Assembly: GCF_002952775.1 (NCBI RefSeq)
Contig: NZ_CP025066.1
Location: 2,356,001 to 2,420,000 of the forward strand
Length of the DNA: 64,000 nucleotides
Direction: 5' to 3'
Origin: Halalkaliarchaeum desulfuricum
GTDB lineage: Archaea; Halobacteriota; Halobacteria; Halobacteriales; Haloferacaceae
The position numbers and the translations under genes are program-made. Of this stretch, positions 8,687-17,010 are shown in pieces. Positions within the stretch are counted from its first letter, which is position 1; every line of letters starts with the position of its first letter. Under the pieces are notes generated by a model that saw only the letters and a program-made list of their open reading frames with translations, was not told where the DNA came from and did no database searches.

Positions 8687-9664
8687 GTGTTGCATGTGAA
8701 AGAAACGTTGCGAACCGCCCTGTGGAACAGTCGCGAGCGTCGCGCCCGAGCGCCCTGGCGGCTTCTCGCGGCGGGCGTCGCGTACGTCCTCGTCACGTTG
8801 GTCCTCAGTCTCGCGGTGTTCGCGGTCGCGGCCTCCGCCGGAATCGATCCGACCGCCTTCGGCGAGTTCACGCTCCTCGTCGTCGGGTCGCTGCTTTCGG
8901 TCCCCGCGACGGGTGTGACCCTGTGGATGGTCGCCAGATACGTCGACCGTCGTTTTCTCACCGATTACGGGCTTCGAGTCGATCGCGAATGGTGGCTCGA
9001 TTTCGGGTTCGGACTCGGACTCGGTGCGGTACTCCAGTCCGGGATCGCGCTCGTCGGCCTCCTTGCCGGCTGGTACACCGTCGAAGCGCTGTTCGTGGCC
9101 GACGGATCCTTCCTCGTCGGATTGGCCCTCGCCGGCGTGCTGTTCCTTTCGGTTGGGATCGTGGAGGAATTGCTCGCGCGGGGGTGGCTGCTCACCAACC
9201 TGGCGGAAGGGCTCGGCCGGTTCGGAACGCGGACTGCGGTCGGACTCGCCGTGTTTGTGTCTTCGTCGCTGTTCGGTATCGCTCACCTCGCGAACCCGGG
9301 CGCCTCGGCGGTGTCGGCGGTGGTCATCTCGCTTGCGGGCGTCTTTCTCGCGCTGGGATACGTGCTCACAGGCGAACTGGGAATCCCGATCGGCGTCCAC
9401 GTCACCTGGAACTTCTTTCAGGGGCCGGTGTTCGGACTCGGCGTGAGCGGTATCCAGCTGCCCGTTGCACTGGTCGCGCTCGAACCGGCCGGTCCCGGGT
9501 GGGCGACCGGCGGCGGATTCGGTCCGGAAGCCGGACTGCTCGGACTCCTCGCTGTCGTAGTCGGAACCGTGGCCACGATCTCGTGGGTCCGCCGTCGACA
9601 CGGGACGGCAGAGATACACCGGCTGATTGTCGAACCGCAACTCCGGCACGAGACGGAAGCGTGA
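8687..9664 (+). CDS. CPBP family intramembrane protease
   Basis: This polytopic protein (325 residues from the GTG at 8687, or 322 from a GTG at 8696) carries the three signatures of the CPBP/Abi metalloprotease family: EELLARGWL (EExxxR) near residue 165, FGIAHLANP (FxxxH) near 200 and HVTWNFFQG (HxxxN) near 242. Such enzymes cleave within the membrane, and relatives process prenylated or immunity-related substrates. The target here is unknown. The stop codon lies inside the first copy of a 28-base tandem repeat. Confidence 0.87.
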   Translation: MLHVKETLRTALWNSRERRARAPWRLLAAGVAYVLVTLVLSLAVFAVAASAGIDPTAFGEFTLLVVGSLLSVPATGVTLWMVARYVDRRFLTDYGLRVDREWWLDFGFGLGLGAVLQSGIALVGLLAGWYTVEALFVADGSFLVGLALAGVLFLSVGIVEELLARGWLLTNLAEGLGRFGTRTAVGLAVFVSSSLFGIAHLANPGASAVSAVVISLAGVFLALGYVLTGELGIPIGVHVTWNFFQGPVFGLGVSGIQLPVALVALEPAGPGWATGGGFGPEAGLLGLLAVVVGTVATISWVRRRHGTAEIHRLIVEPQLRHETEA

Positions 9665-9737
9665 TCGTCGCTGCCGGAGCGACGTTGCGTGATCGTCGCT
9701 GCCGGAGCGTCGGTGCCCGATTGTCGTTTCCGGAATG
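9659..9737 (+). repeat. 28-base tandem repeat, two good copies and one decayed
   Basis: The sequence GCGTGATCGTCGCTGCCGGA occurs at 9659 and again at 9687. Both copies extend to 23 identical bases, with a period of 28. A third, diverged copy (CCCGATTGTCGTTTCCGGAA) begins near 9717. The first copy overlaps the stop of the CPBP gene, so the repeat arose at the gene's 3' end. Confidence 0.85.
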
Positions 9738-9739
9738 TC

Positions 9740-9866
9740 CCGGGCCGCGAGGCCCCGTCAATGTCGGCTTTGAACTGTTCGACGGTTCCCCCGTCGAGTT
9801 CGAAGTCCGGATGCGCAGCCTCGACGTGTTTGGCAGCCTGTTCCATTACACGATCGAACGCGTTGG
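9740..9866 (-). pseudogene. Remnant of a DUF1059-like small protein gene
   Basis: On the reverse strand the segment FDRVMEQAAKHVEAAHPDF followed by ELDGGTVEQFKADID resembles the C-terminal half of the small DUF1059 proteins of haloarchaea, which have a Cys-containing N-terminal strand followed by a helix with H-x-x-x-x-H spacing. That N-terminal half is missing. Upstream the frame meets the end of the helicase gene within about 15 bases, and downstream the frame drifts into the tandem repeat without a stop. I read it as a 5'-truncated relic. A short expressed protein from the ATG at 9846 or 9882 is the alternative. Confidence 0.5.
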
Positions 9867-9878
9867 TTTTAAGTGACC

Positions 9879-12302
9879 TCACTCATCCCAGAACTTCCGG
9901 AACTGCGAGGGGAGAAACTCCGGTTTCATTCTGACGAATTCCCGGCGTTCCGACTCCGGGAAGTAGTCGTGGACCGAGTGGATCGCCCCGGGAACGTAGC
10001 GCTTGCCGACGACGATCCGGACCCCCCGTTCGTCGGGGCCGCGAATCACCCGGCCGAGCGCCTGTCGCACCTGTCGGACAGCCGGTATGGCGAGTGCGTA
10101 CTCGAAGGCGTTCCCCTCGCCGAACCGGGAGCCGTAGGCGCGCTCGACTGCCTGCACCCGCGGGGAACCGATGTTAACGAGCGGGACCCCGAAGACGGCA
10201 CAGACGTGGAGGTCGTCCCCCTCGTAGTCGACCCCTTCCGTGAGCGTCCCGCGCGTGCTCGTGACCAGCACCGACGGATCGCCGGCAACGAACTCCCGTT
10301 TCAGCTCGCGTGTCTCCTCGTGATTCGTGGACTGGTCCAGCAACACCGGCTTTTCGATCTCCGCTTCGAGACGGGCTGCGGCCCACGCCGCCTCCGTGTA
10401 GTTGGGCCAGCAGAGCATCACGTTTCCGTGACTCTCTGCGATCAGGCGGGCGACGTAGGCGTACCGCTCCCGGGTCGCGTTCCGGTTGTCGATTCGAGGG
10501 TCGCCGCGGTTGCGCTTCGTGAACGGTTCGACATCGACGATCCAACTCGCGCGATTGACCTCGGGAAACGGCAGCTCGTACGTCCGCGAGGACACCGACC
10601 GGGGCGGATCACCGTCGCGTTCGAGCGCCTCGAGCCCCGAGACCTCCTCGAAGATCGAAAGCGGTGCCAGGGTCGCGCTCATCAACACGCCGCCGCCGAA
10701 CTCCTCGAAGACGCCCTTGATCCTGTCGGACGGCATGCAGTTGTACATGACCAGCGAGGCGTTGTACTCCCGCTGCCACGGTTTCTCCACGCTGCGACGG
10801 TCGAGGTCGGATCGCTCGAGTTCGATTTCCCTGAAGTACTCCGTGTGGTCCCGCTCCCACCACTGTCCGAAGAGGGCGCCGACTGCGGTACAGACGGGTT
10901 CCCGACCCACACCCGACGCCTCCAGCGCGTCCTCGACTGCGGCGCCGACTGCACTCAGCCGACGGAAGTCGTCGCCGTCGTAACCGTTCGTCTCTGCCCA
11001 CCGCGTGAACTCGTCCGGTTCGGGTTCGGCAGGATCCCGAAGTTCGATTTCGAGGCTGTCGTCGGGAGGCGACTCCCAGGCGAATCCCGAGGCGTAGCCG
11101 TCGAACCGGTCCCGGAACTCCTCGTCGACTCGCCGTTCGAGCCACCCCAGGACGTCGCCGTAAAACTCCCTGGCGCCGTCGACGTGTTCGAGTTCGACGT
11201 CGTTGTATGCGAGGTGTTCCTCGATCGTTTCGGCGCCGCGTCCCGTCTGTCGGACGCGTTCCAGCAATACGCCGAGGTCTCTTTGGGCCTGTTTGATCGT
11301 CGAGTAACCGATCGTGTCGGTGAGCAGCCCCCGAACGCGATCCTCCAGTCGATGGGCCTCGTCGAGGATCACCAGCGTTCGTTCGTCGAGCACGGGATCG
11401 ACAATCGCCCTGCTCGCCGAATCGAACAGGTGGTTGTAGTTCCCGATCACGACGTCTGCGTGGTGGACGAGCACCATCATCGCCCGGTGGGGACAGACGC
11501 CGGCGCCGACCGAGTCCGGGAGAAACTCCTCGGTGGTGACGACCCCACAGTCTCCCGACTCGAACGTCACCGGGGACCCCTTGTCGCGGGCGTACCAGTC
11601 CGCCTCGAACGGGCAGTAGAGCCGTCCGTCACCGGAGTCGACGAGTTCCGGGGGTGTTGTGGGTTGTGTCGACGGGTACGGCGCCGATCGGCCGGCCGTC
11701 CGCAACGGGGCACCGCCTCCTTCGGGGTCCACCTGTGCGGCGTCGACGAGCGCCCTCGCTTTCGCCGGATCCCACCACCGTTCTTCGTCGGCCGATCTCG
11801 GGGAATCGGTTCCCTCTCGGGAGGGAGTGTATCGCTGAGTCACTTCGAGATTGCTGTCCTCGGAGACGAGTTCGGCGGTCGTCTCCCGAAGCGATTCACA
11901 GCGCTCCTGGACGCTTTTGCCCTCCGGAAACGAGCCTTCACGGCCGTACGGGCAGAGGTCCCGCTTTCCGACGAGAGCAACCCCGTCGAGGGGGTCCTCG
12001 AGGGTTTCGTTCACCGTTCGGAGGTCCTCGACGAACTGACGACGCTGCTGTTTCACCGGCGTGGCGACGATCGCGTTCTCGTAGTGATCCGTTTCCCGGA
12101 TCAGATATCCCGCAGCAGTGAGCGCAGCCATCGTCTTCCCGGTTCCACAGGGTCCCTCCATGGCGAGAAACCCCGACTCTTCGGCGGCCGAAACGATCGC
12201 GTCGATCGCGTCCGCCTGGTTGACGTACGGGGACTCGAAGCCGAAGTACTGCGACCACTCTGGTGAGGAACGCTCGGACGGAGACTGGGAACGATCGGAC
12301 AC
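9879..12302 (-). CDS. ATP-dependent DNA helicase, XPD/Rad3/DinG type
   Basis: This is an 807-residue superfamily 2 helicase predicted to unwind DNA 5' to 3' in repair. Motif I reads GPCGTGKT near residue 52, motif II DEAH (VILDEAHRLED) near 310, and motif VI QALGRVIRGPDERG near 750. Between I and II lie Cys residues suited to the XPD [4Fe-4S] cluster: CPYGREGSFPEG, a later QERC, YCPFEADW, GDCG and GVCPHRAMM. The length is typical of haloarchaeal Rad3-like enzymes. Its exact repair role cannot be told from context. The stop codon abuts the DUF1059-like remnant. Confidence 0.9.
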   Translation of the reverse strand: MSDRSQSPSERSSPEWSQYFGFESPYVNQADAIDAIVSAAEESGFLAMEGPCGTGKTMAALTAAGYLIRETDHYENAIVATPVKQQRRQFVEDLRTVNETLEDPLDGVALVGKRDLCPYGREGSFPEGKSVQERCESLRETTAELVSEDSNLEVTQRYTPSREGTDSPRSADEERWWDPAKARALVDAAQVDPEGGGAPLRTAGRSAPYPSTQPTTPPELVDSGDGRLYCPFEADWYARDKGSPVTFESGDCGVVTTEEFLPDSVGAGVCPHRAMMVLVHHADVVIGNYNHLFDSASRAIVDPVLDERTLVILDEAHRLEDRVRGLLTDTIGYSTIKQAQRDLGVLLERVRQTGRGAETIEEHLAYNDVELEHVDGAREFYGDVLGWLERRVDEEFRDRFDGYASGFAWESPPDDSLEIELRDPAEPEPDEFTRWAETNGYDGDDFRRLSAVGAAVEDALEASGVGREPVCTAVGALFGQWWERDHTEYFREIELERSDLDRRSVEKPWQREYNASLVMYNCMPSDRIKGVFEEFGGGVLMSATLAPLSIFEEVSGLEALERDGDPPRSVSSRTYELPFPEVNRASWIVDVEPFTKRNRGDPRIDNRNATRERYAYVARLIAESHGNVMLCWPNYTEAAWAAARLEAEIEKPVLLDQSTNHEETRELKREFVAGDPSVLVTSTRGTLTEGVDYEGDDLHVCAVFGVPLVNIGSPRVQAVERAYGSRFGEGNAFEYALAIPAVRQVRQALGRVIRGPDERGVRIVVGKRYVPGAIHSVHDYFPESERREFVRMKPEFLPSQFRKFWDE

Positions 12303-12388
12303 GGACTATCGATGGATGCACACGGAGGGACAAAACCGTTGTCAACTTCCGTCCGGCCCGATCCGGTCAGCGGTTCCAGCTCGATATG

Positions 12389-13681
12389 TCAGCCGTCCCG
12401 GTCCGTGATGTCTGCTTCGGGTTCGACTGCCGAGACGGCATTAGCCGGATCAACGACGGTGGCGCTTCCGTTCCGTTCAGCGGTCGAAAACAGCAGTTCC
12501 CTCGTTTCGTCCGACGACAGCGAACCGTCGGCGGATTTCAGCAACGCGGCTGTACCTGCAACGTACGGCGCCGCAGCGGAGGTTCCGACCACTTCGCCCC
12601 CGGCAGTTTCGACGGTACCCGGACCGGCGATCATCGAGTCGTGTCGGGAGCTGTCTGCCCGCAACAGTTCGTCGTGGGTTGTTGCGCCGACTGCGAGAAC
12701 GGAACCGGTCGAGGCAGGTTCGAGGACGCTGTCGTGGGGCTCGGTGTGTGCCAACGGCTGGTGGAGCGAAAACAGCCGGAGCTGTTCGGGCGGGGCGACC
12801 TCCTCGGGGGTGCGTACTGCCGCGTAGTACGATCCCTCCGGAACCGTCGCGTCGATTCCCGCCGCACCGTCGGTTTCGCTGGCGCTGGCTACGACAACAT
12901 CGCGGGCGTCAGGTCGGTGTTTGAACAGGTACAACTCGAAGGGATGATCCGACTCCCAGTAGAGACGCAGCGAGACTGGCCCGTCGATGGTTCCTTCGCC
13001 GATCTCGTTTGCTTCCGTCGTTCGGTCGAACGGGATCCACCCCGAACCCTCGACAGTACCGGCCCAATGTTTGTTGCCGTAGTTCCCCGCGGAAGTGACG
13101 AACAGGACGTCCTGCTGGGAGGTGTACTCGGCAGCCCAGCCGAACACGGCAGCGGTCCCCCTGTCGGTTGGGGCATAGCTTCCCGCATCGAGGATCACGT
13201 CGACTTCTTCGTCGACGAGCCAGGCGATCGCACTTCTGTAGGTGTGACTTTCGGGGCCGTCGCCGAGTTCCGCGAGGTAAAGTTCTGCGTCGGGTGCCGA
13301 ACCGGCGACGACACTTGCGACCTGTGCGCCGTGATCGGTCGTGGAATCTCCGACCGGTTGTGCTCCCGAATCGTGGAGCCGCTCCCGTTCGGCGACGCCC
13401 TCTCCCAGGTTGCCGTAGGAGCCGAACGAGGAACCGACGATCCCGATCTTGACCCCCTCGCCCGTTACGCCCCGATCGTGGAGTGCCCGCAGGTCCTCGT
13501 CGGGGGGATCGGCGGCAGCCAGTCCGATCGCGTCCGTTCCGTCGACGGCGTCGGTGCGAGTGTACTCTGCGGGCGGAACTGCAAGCACCGCGGTCAGTAC
13601 GATCGCCGAAAAAATCACCACTCGAGCGGTCGCCCCGAGGGTTCGTCCGTCCGAACGATCGCCACGATGGCCATCTGACAC
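12389..13681 (-). CDS. Secreted S8 (subtilisin-like) family protein, catalytic Asp apparently replaced
   Basis: This is a 430-residue protein with an N-terminal hydrophobic anchor or signal (ATARVVIFSAIVLTAVLAV, about residues 17-35), so it acts outside the membrane. Subtilase blocks are visible: the His region DHGAQVASVVAG near 115, the oxyanion Asn region SAGNYGN near 193, and the Ser region GTSAAAPYVAGTAALL near 370. At the usual catalytic-Asp position the sequence reads VKIGIVGSSFGS, with Gly where Asp is expected. This suggests an inactive or atypical enzyme. The stop of the HTH gene is 6 bases upstream on the same strand, implying an operon. A conserved haloarchaeal subfamily using another acid is possible. 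Confidence 0.82.
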   Translation of the reverse strand: MSDGHRGDRSDGRTLGATARVVIFSAIVLTAVLAVPPAEYTRTDAVDGTDAIGLAAADPPDEDLRALHDRGVTGEGVKIGIVGSSFGSYGNLGEGVAERERLHDSGAQPVGDSTTDHGAQVASVVAGSAPDAELYLAELGDGPESHTYRSAIAWLVDEEVDVILDAGSYAPTDRGTAAVFGWAAEYTSQQDVLFVTSAGNYGNKHWAGTVEGSGWIPFDRTTEANEIGEGTIDGPVSLRLYWESDHPFELYLFKHRPDARDVVVASASETDGAAGIDATVPEGSYYAAVRTPEEVAPPEQLRLFSLHQPLAHTEPHDSVLEPASTGSVLAVGATTHDELLRADSSRHDSMIAGPGTVETAGGEVVGTSAAAPYVAGTAALLKSADGSLSSDETRELLFSTAERNGSATVVDPANAVSAVEPEADITDRDG

Positions 13682-13687
13682 GGTGGA

Positions 13688-14278
13688 TCACCTCCAGGCG
13701 CGAAACGCCAGCAAGACGACGAGGACGACGAGCCCGCCCGCGAAGAAGGCGACTCCCGGCGGGAGGAATCCGAACACGGGCTCGACGGCCGTCACGCTGT
13801 CGCCGACCCGTGGAAGGGACTCGGGTGTGGTATCGTCGAGCACGGCGGTCGCGAACCACCATTGCACGAGGACGCTACCGACGAGCAGGGCGATCACGGC
13901 TCCAGCAAGATCCTCGATCGAATCGAGCAGGCTCGTCGAGTCTCCAACGCAGACGACCAGCGCGTCGTCGCTGGGGGCGTACACTTTCATTTCGCGTCCC
14001 TTGCTCGAGTAGCGGGTGTCGGCAACGTACACGAGATCCGCCTCCTGGAGGTTCGAGAGGTGGTGTTTTGCATTTTGAAGGGACGTGTCAGCCCGATCGG
14101 CCAGTTCGGAAGCGGTGGCCGGCTCCTCGTGAAGCGACGTGAACAGCTGCCGGGCCGTCTCCGAACTGAGCGAGCCGAGAAGCCGATCCGTGTCGGCGTC
14201 CTCGAGTTGGACGACCCGGAGTCCCCGCTCCTCGTCGAGCAGCTCCGGGTCGGAGTCCGTCGGCAACAGCCCGGACAT
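13688..14278 (-). CDS. Membrane-anchored ArsR-like winged-helix protein
   Basis: This is a 196-residue protein. Residues about 30-100 form an ArsR-type winged helix (LLGSLSSETARQLFTSL, then ATASELADRADTSLQNAKHH and LVYVADTRYSSKGREMKVY). It is followed by two hydrophobic segments (about 125-148 and 172-192) that would fix it in the membrane, with a roughly 25-residue external loop between them. It is the first gene of a two-gene unit with the S8 protein. The layout suggests a membrane-tethered transcription factor whose external loop could be sensed or cut by the neighbour. A 12-base perfect palindrome lies 40 bases upstream of its start. Confidence 0.82.
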   Translation of the reverse strand: MSGLLPTDSDPELLDEERGLRVVQLEDADTDRLLGSLSSETARQLFTSLHEEPATASELADRADTSLQNAKHHLSNLQEADLVYVADTRYSSKGREMKVYAPSDDALVVCVGDSTSLLDSIEDLAGAVIALLVGSVLVQWWFATAVLDDTTPESLPRVGDSVTAVEPVFGFLPPGVAFFAGGLVVLVVLLAFRAWR

Positions 14279-14317
14279 ATCTCACGCTATGCCCGGGAAA
14301 ACAAAATAGTTCTGTTA

Positions 14318-14329
14318 CATGTCGACATG
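14318..14329. promoter_or_regulatory. Perfect 12-base palindrome upstream of the HTH/S8 operon
   Basis: CATGTCGACATG is a perfect inverted repeat. It sits just upstream of a TATA-like stretch on the reverse strand (TATTTTGTT, about 14303-14311), which in turn lies about 27 bases from the HTH gene start at 14278. That is a plausible operator position, perhaps for the HTH protein itself. Confidence 0.45.
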
Positions 14330-14421
14330 GGTCAGGAAAGAAATCTGCCGTTTTGAAACGCATACGACAACAGAATATTCAACCACAAATGCATAGTAAT
14401 CACAATTATACAAAACACTCA

Positions 14422-14431
14422 CTCTTATACT
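14422..14431 (+). promoter_or_regulatory. TATA box of the thioredoxin gene
   Basis: CTCTTATACT lies about 28 bases before the ATG at 14454, the spacing expected for a leaderless haloarchaeal transcript. The preceding 150 bases are AT-rich for this genome. Confidence 0.6.
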
Positions 14432-14453
14432 TCTGGGAGCCATATTCGCGTTT

Positions 14454-14933
14454 ATGAGTGATACGGACGGAGGAACCGACGACGAACTCGAAGAGATTCG
14501 GGAACGAAAACGCCGGAAGCTCCGCGAGAAGCTGGAAGACGGAACACCCGGTGAAAGTGCCTCGGGCGGTGCAAGCAGCGTCGAGTCGGTTGGAACGGAC
14601 CACACGGAGAGTTCGGCTCCACCGGACGAGCCGATCGAACTGGAAACACCCGATCGGTTCGACGTCGTGGTCTCCAAGTACGACACCGTCCTCGTCGACT
14701 TCCACGCCGAATGGTGCGGTCCATGCAAGATGATGGAGCCTGCAGTGAAATCCGTCGCGCGCGAAACTGACGCGGCGGTGCTCAAGGTAGACATCGACAG
14801 ACATCAGGGGCTTGCAAGCAAGTTCGGTGTTCGAAGCGTCCCGACCCTCGTGTTGTTCCGCGGCGGGGAACCCGCACAGCGCGTGATGGGTGCCCAGTCC
14901 GAGGCGGCGCTCAAACGACTGGTCTCCGGGTAA
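14454..14933 (+). CDS. trxA: Thioredoxin with acidic N-terminal extension
   Basis: This is a 159-residue cytoplasmic disulfide reductase. The first 60 or so residues are a charged, helical then disordered extension (EEIRERKRRKLREKLE, then Gly/Ser/Glu-rich). The thioredoxin domain follows, with the active site HAEWCGPCKMM near residue 88 and the cis-proline loop RSVPTLVLFRGG near 128. The extension is common in haloarchaeal thioredoxins. Expression is probably leaderless from the TATA box at 14422. Confidence 0.93.
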   Translation: MSDTDGGTDDELEEIRERKRRKLREKLEDGTPGESASGGASSVESVGTDHTESSAPPDEPIELETPDRFDVVVSKYDTVLVDFHAEWCGPCKMMEPAVKSVARETDAAVLKVDIDRHQGLASKFGVRSVPTLVLFRGGEPAQRVMGAQSEAALKRLVSG

Positions 14934-15016
14934 GAAACCGCTTTCCCCCGGGGTGGAACTGGTTTTGCGTCTGGAAAGACCGCAGTTATAATTTTCTGGA
15001 CGGTGAGGGGTCAAGT

Positions 15017-16462
15017 ATGATCACGAGCCGTCGGATGGCAGCCGTCGACGCGAACGCCGAGGCGCTTGGAGTTCCGCGAAAACAGTTGATGGAGTCGAGT
15101 GGGAACGCGATCGCTCGAGTCGTTCGGGGGCTCGTCGACCCGGGTGCATCGGTGGCGCTCGTGTGTGGTCGGGGCAATAACGGGGGAGACGCTTTGGTCG
15201 CTGCACGCTTTCTCCAGGAGTACGAAACGGCGGTCCACTTGCTCGGTCGTCCGGAAACGATCACTACCCAGATCGCCCGGGAGAACTGGGGGGCGCTTGT
15301 TGCGTCCGAACTCGAAGCGGCAGTAGTCCAGGATAGCAGGGCGTTCGAGCCGGGTGACCCGGATCTCGTGGTGGACGCGATCCTCGGGACCGGCGTCACA
15401 GGTGCCCTGCGAGAACCGGAACGGAGCGTGGTCGAACTCCTGGGCGATCTCGAAGCACCGGTACTCTCGGTGGACGTGCCGACGGGGATCGACCCGGACA
15501 CCGGGGACAGGCTCGGCGGGACGGACGGCGTCGCAATCGACGCCGACCACGTCGTCACGTTCCACGATCGGAAACCGGGACTGGGGTCCCTCGACGCCGA
15601 GGTGACGGTCGCCGACATCGGGATTCCCCGGGCGGCCGAACTGTTCACCGGTCCGGGAGATCTGCTGCAGCTCGACCGCCGACCGGACTCGCATAAAGGC
15701 GAGAACGGCGAAGTTCTCGTCGTGGGCGGCGGTCCCTACACTGGCGCGCCGACCCTTGCGGCCGCGGCTGCGCTCCGGGCTGGCGCGGATCTGGTTCGCG
15801 TTGCCTGCCCCGAGGTCGTCGCCCGCGAGGTGCAGGCGTTCTCGCCGGATCTCATCGTTCGTCCGTTCCCGGGCGAAACGCTGGCGTCCCCCCACGTGGA
15901 TCGGATCCTGGAACTCGCCGCCGCTCACGACGCTGTCGTGTTCGGGCCCGGGCTCGGGGACACCGAGGCGGCGCTCGATGCGGTTCGGGAGTTCCTCGAA
16001 CAATTCGAGGGGAACGCAGTAATCGACGCCGACGCGCTCAGGGTCGTCCCTGCTGTCGATACTGACGCGACCCTGGTGTGTACTCCCCACCAGGGTGAGC
16101 TGCGCGCAATGGGTGGGCCGTCGGCGGAGGACTGGGAGTCCCGGGCAGATCTCGCCGCCGACTACGCGGCGGAACTCGACCACATATTGCTGGTAAAAGG
16201 CAAATACGACGTCGTTACCGACGGAGAATCTGTTCGGGTGAACCGAACCGGAAATCCGGGCATGACCGTCGGCGGTACAGGGGACGTCCTCGCTGGTGCC
16301 GTCGGGGCGTTGCTCGCGGTCCTTCCACCGTTCGAAGCAGCCGCGGTCGGTGCGTTTGCCAACGGCAGGGCGGGCGACATCGCTCACGACGACATGGGGA
16401 ACGGCCTGGTCGCGACGGACTTAATCGATCGGCTCCCGGAGGCACTACGTACGGATGAGTGA
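15017..16462 (+). CDS. nnr: Bifunctional NAD(P)H-hydrate epimerase/ADP-dependent dehydratase
   Basis: This 481-residue enzyme repairs hydrated NADH and NADPH. The N-terminal epimerase (YjeF_N) domain spans about residues 1-215 and shows VALVCGRGNNGGDALVAARF and ILGTGVTG. The C-terminal dehydratase of the carbohydrate-kinase fold (about 220-475) shows HKGENGEVLVVGGG, GPGLGDT, LLVKGKYDVV and NPGMTVGGTGDVLAG with the catalytic Asp. The fusion is the usual prokaryotic arrangement. Its 3' end overlaps moaC by 8 bases, indicating translation coupling. Confidence 0.94.
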   Translation: MITSRRMAAVDANAEALGVPRKQLMESSGNAIARVVRGLVDPGASVALVCGRGNNGGDALVAARFLQEYETAVHLLGRPETITTQIARENWGALVASELEAAVVQDSRAFEPGDPDLVVDAILGTGVTGALREPERSVVELLGDLEAPVLSVDVPTGIDPDTGDRLGGTDGVAIDADHVVTFHDRKPGLGSLDAEVTVADIGIPRAAELFTGPGDLLQLDRRPDSHKGENGEVLVVGGGPYTGAPTLAAAAALRAGADLVRVACPEVVAREVQAFSPDLIVRPFPGETLASPHVDRILELAAAHDAVVFGPGLGDTEAALDAVREFLEQFEGNAVIDADALRVVPAVDTDATLVCTPHQGELRAMGGPSAEDWESRADLAADYAAELDHILLVKGKYDVVTDGESVRVNRTGNPGMTVGGTGDVLAGAVGALLAVLPPFEAAAVGAFANGRAGDIAHDDMGNGLVATDLIDRLPEALRTDE

Positions 16463-16934
16463 GGATCTGACCCACACCGACGAGGAGGGGAACGTGCAGA
16501 TGGTTGACGTCGGGGACAAGCCCGACACCGCGCGGCGGGCGGTCGCCCGCGGCGAGATCCAGCTGCAGCCGTCGACGATCCAGTCGGTCCGAGACGACGA
16601 CATCGGCAAAGGAAACGTCCTCGCGACTGCACGCGTGGGTGCAGTGCAGGCTGTCAAACACACCTGGGAAACGATCCCGATGTGCCACCAGATCCCGATT
16701 ACCAACGTCGAAACCGACTTCGATCTCCGGGAAGACCGGATCACCCTGGAGGTCGCCGTCGAAACCACCGGGAAGACGGGCTGCGAGATGGAGGCGCTCG
16801 AAGGCGTGACGTCCGGGCTGAACGTGATCTGGGACATGGTGAAGGCAGCCGAGAAAGACGAGGACGGACAGTATCCGGAGACGTCGATCGGCGAGGTTCG
16901 AGTGGTAACAAAGCGGAAACGATCCCTCCAGTAG
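16455..16934 (+). CDS. moaC: Cyclic pyranopterin monophosphate synthase MoaC
   Basis: This enzyme makes cyclic pyranopterin monophosphate, the second stage of molybdopterin synthesis. The 159-residue protein contains MVDVGDKPDTARRAVARGEI near residue 16, the active-site MCHQIPIT near 76, and the EMEALEGVTSGLNVIWDMVK helix near 112. All are diagnostic. It overlaps the upstream nnr gene. Its product is needed by the molybdenum-dependent NarG encoded 32 kb away. Confidence 0.95.
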   Translation: MSEDLTHTDEEGNVQMVDVGDKPDTARRAVARGEIQLQPSTIQSVRDDDIGKGNVLATARVGAVQAVKHTWETIPMCHQIPITNVETDFDLREDRITLEVAVETTGKTGCEMEALEGVTSGLNVIWDMVKAAEKDEDGQYPETSIGEVRVVTKRKRSLQ

Positions 16935-17010
16935 CTGCTCGCATTCGGGCGCGTTCGTGTCGGCTACGGAGCCGACCCCTCTCGATGGAAGGCCCCCGAA
17001 AAACGGGACG

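Noticed and set aside
9873-12266. 797-codon open frame on the plus strand opposite the helicase
   Set aside because: The translation has no family features and a composition typical of antisense frames in GC-rich genomes. The helicase on the other strand has all its motifs.
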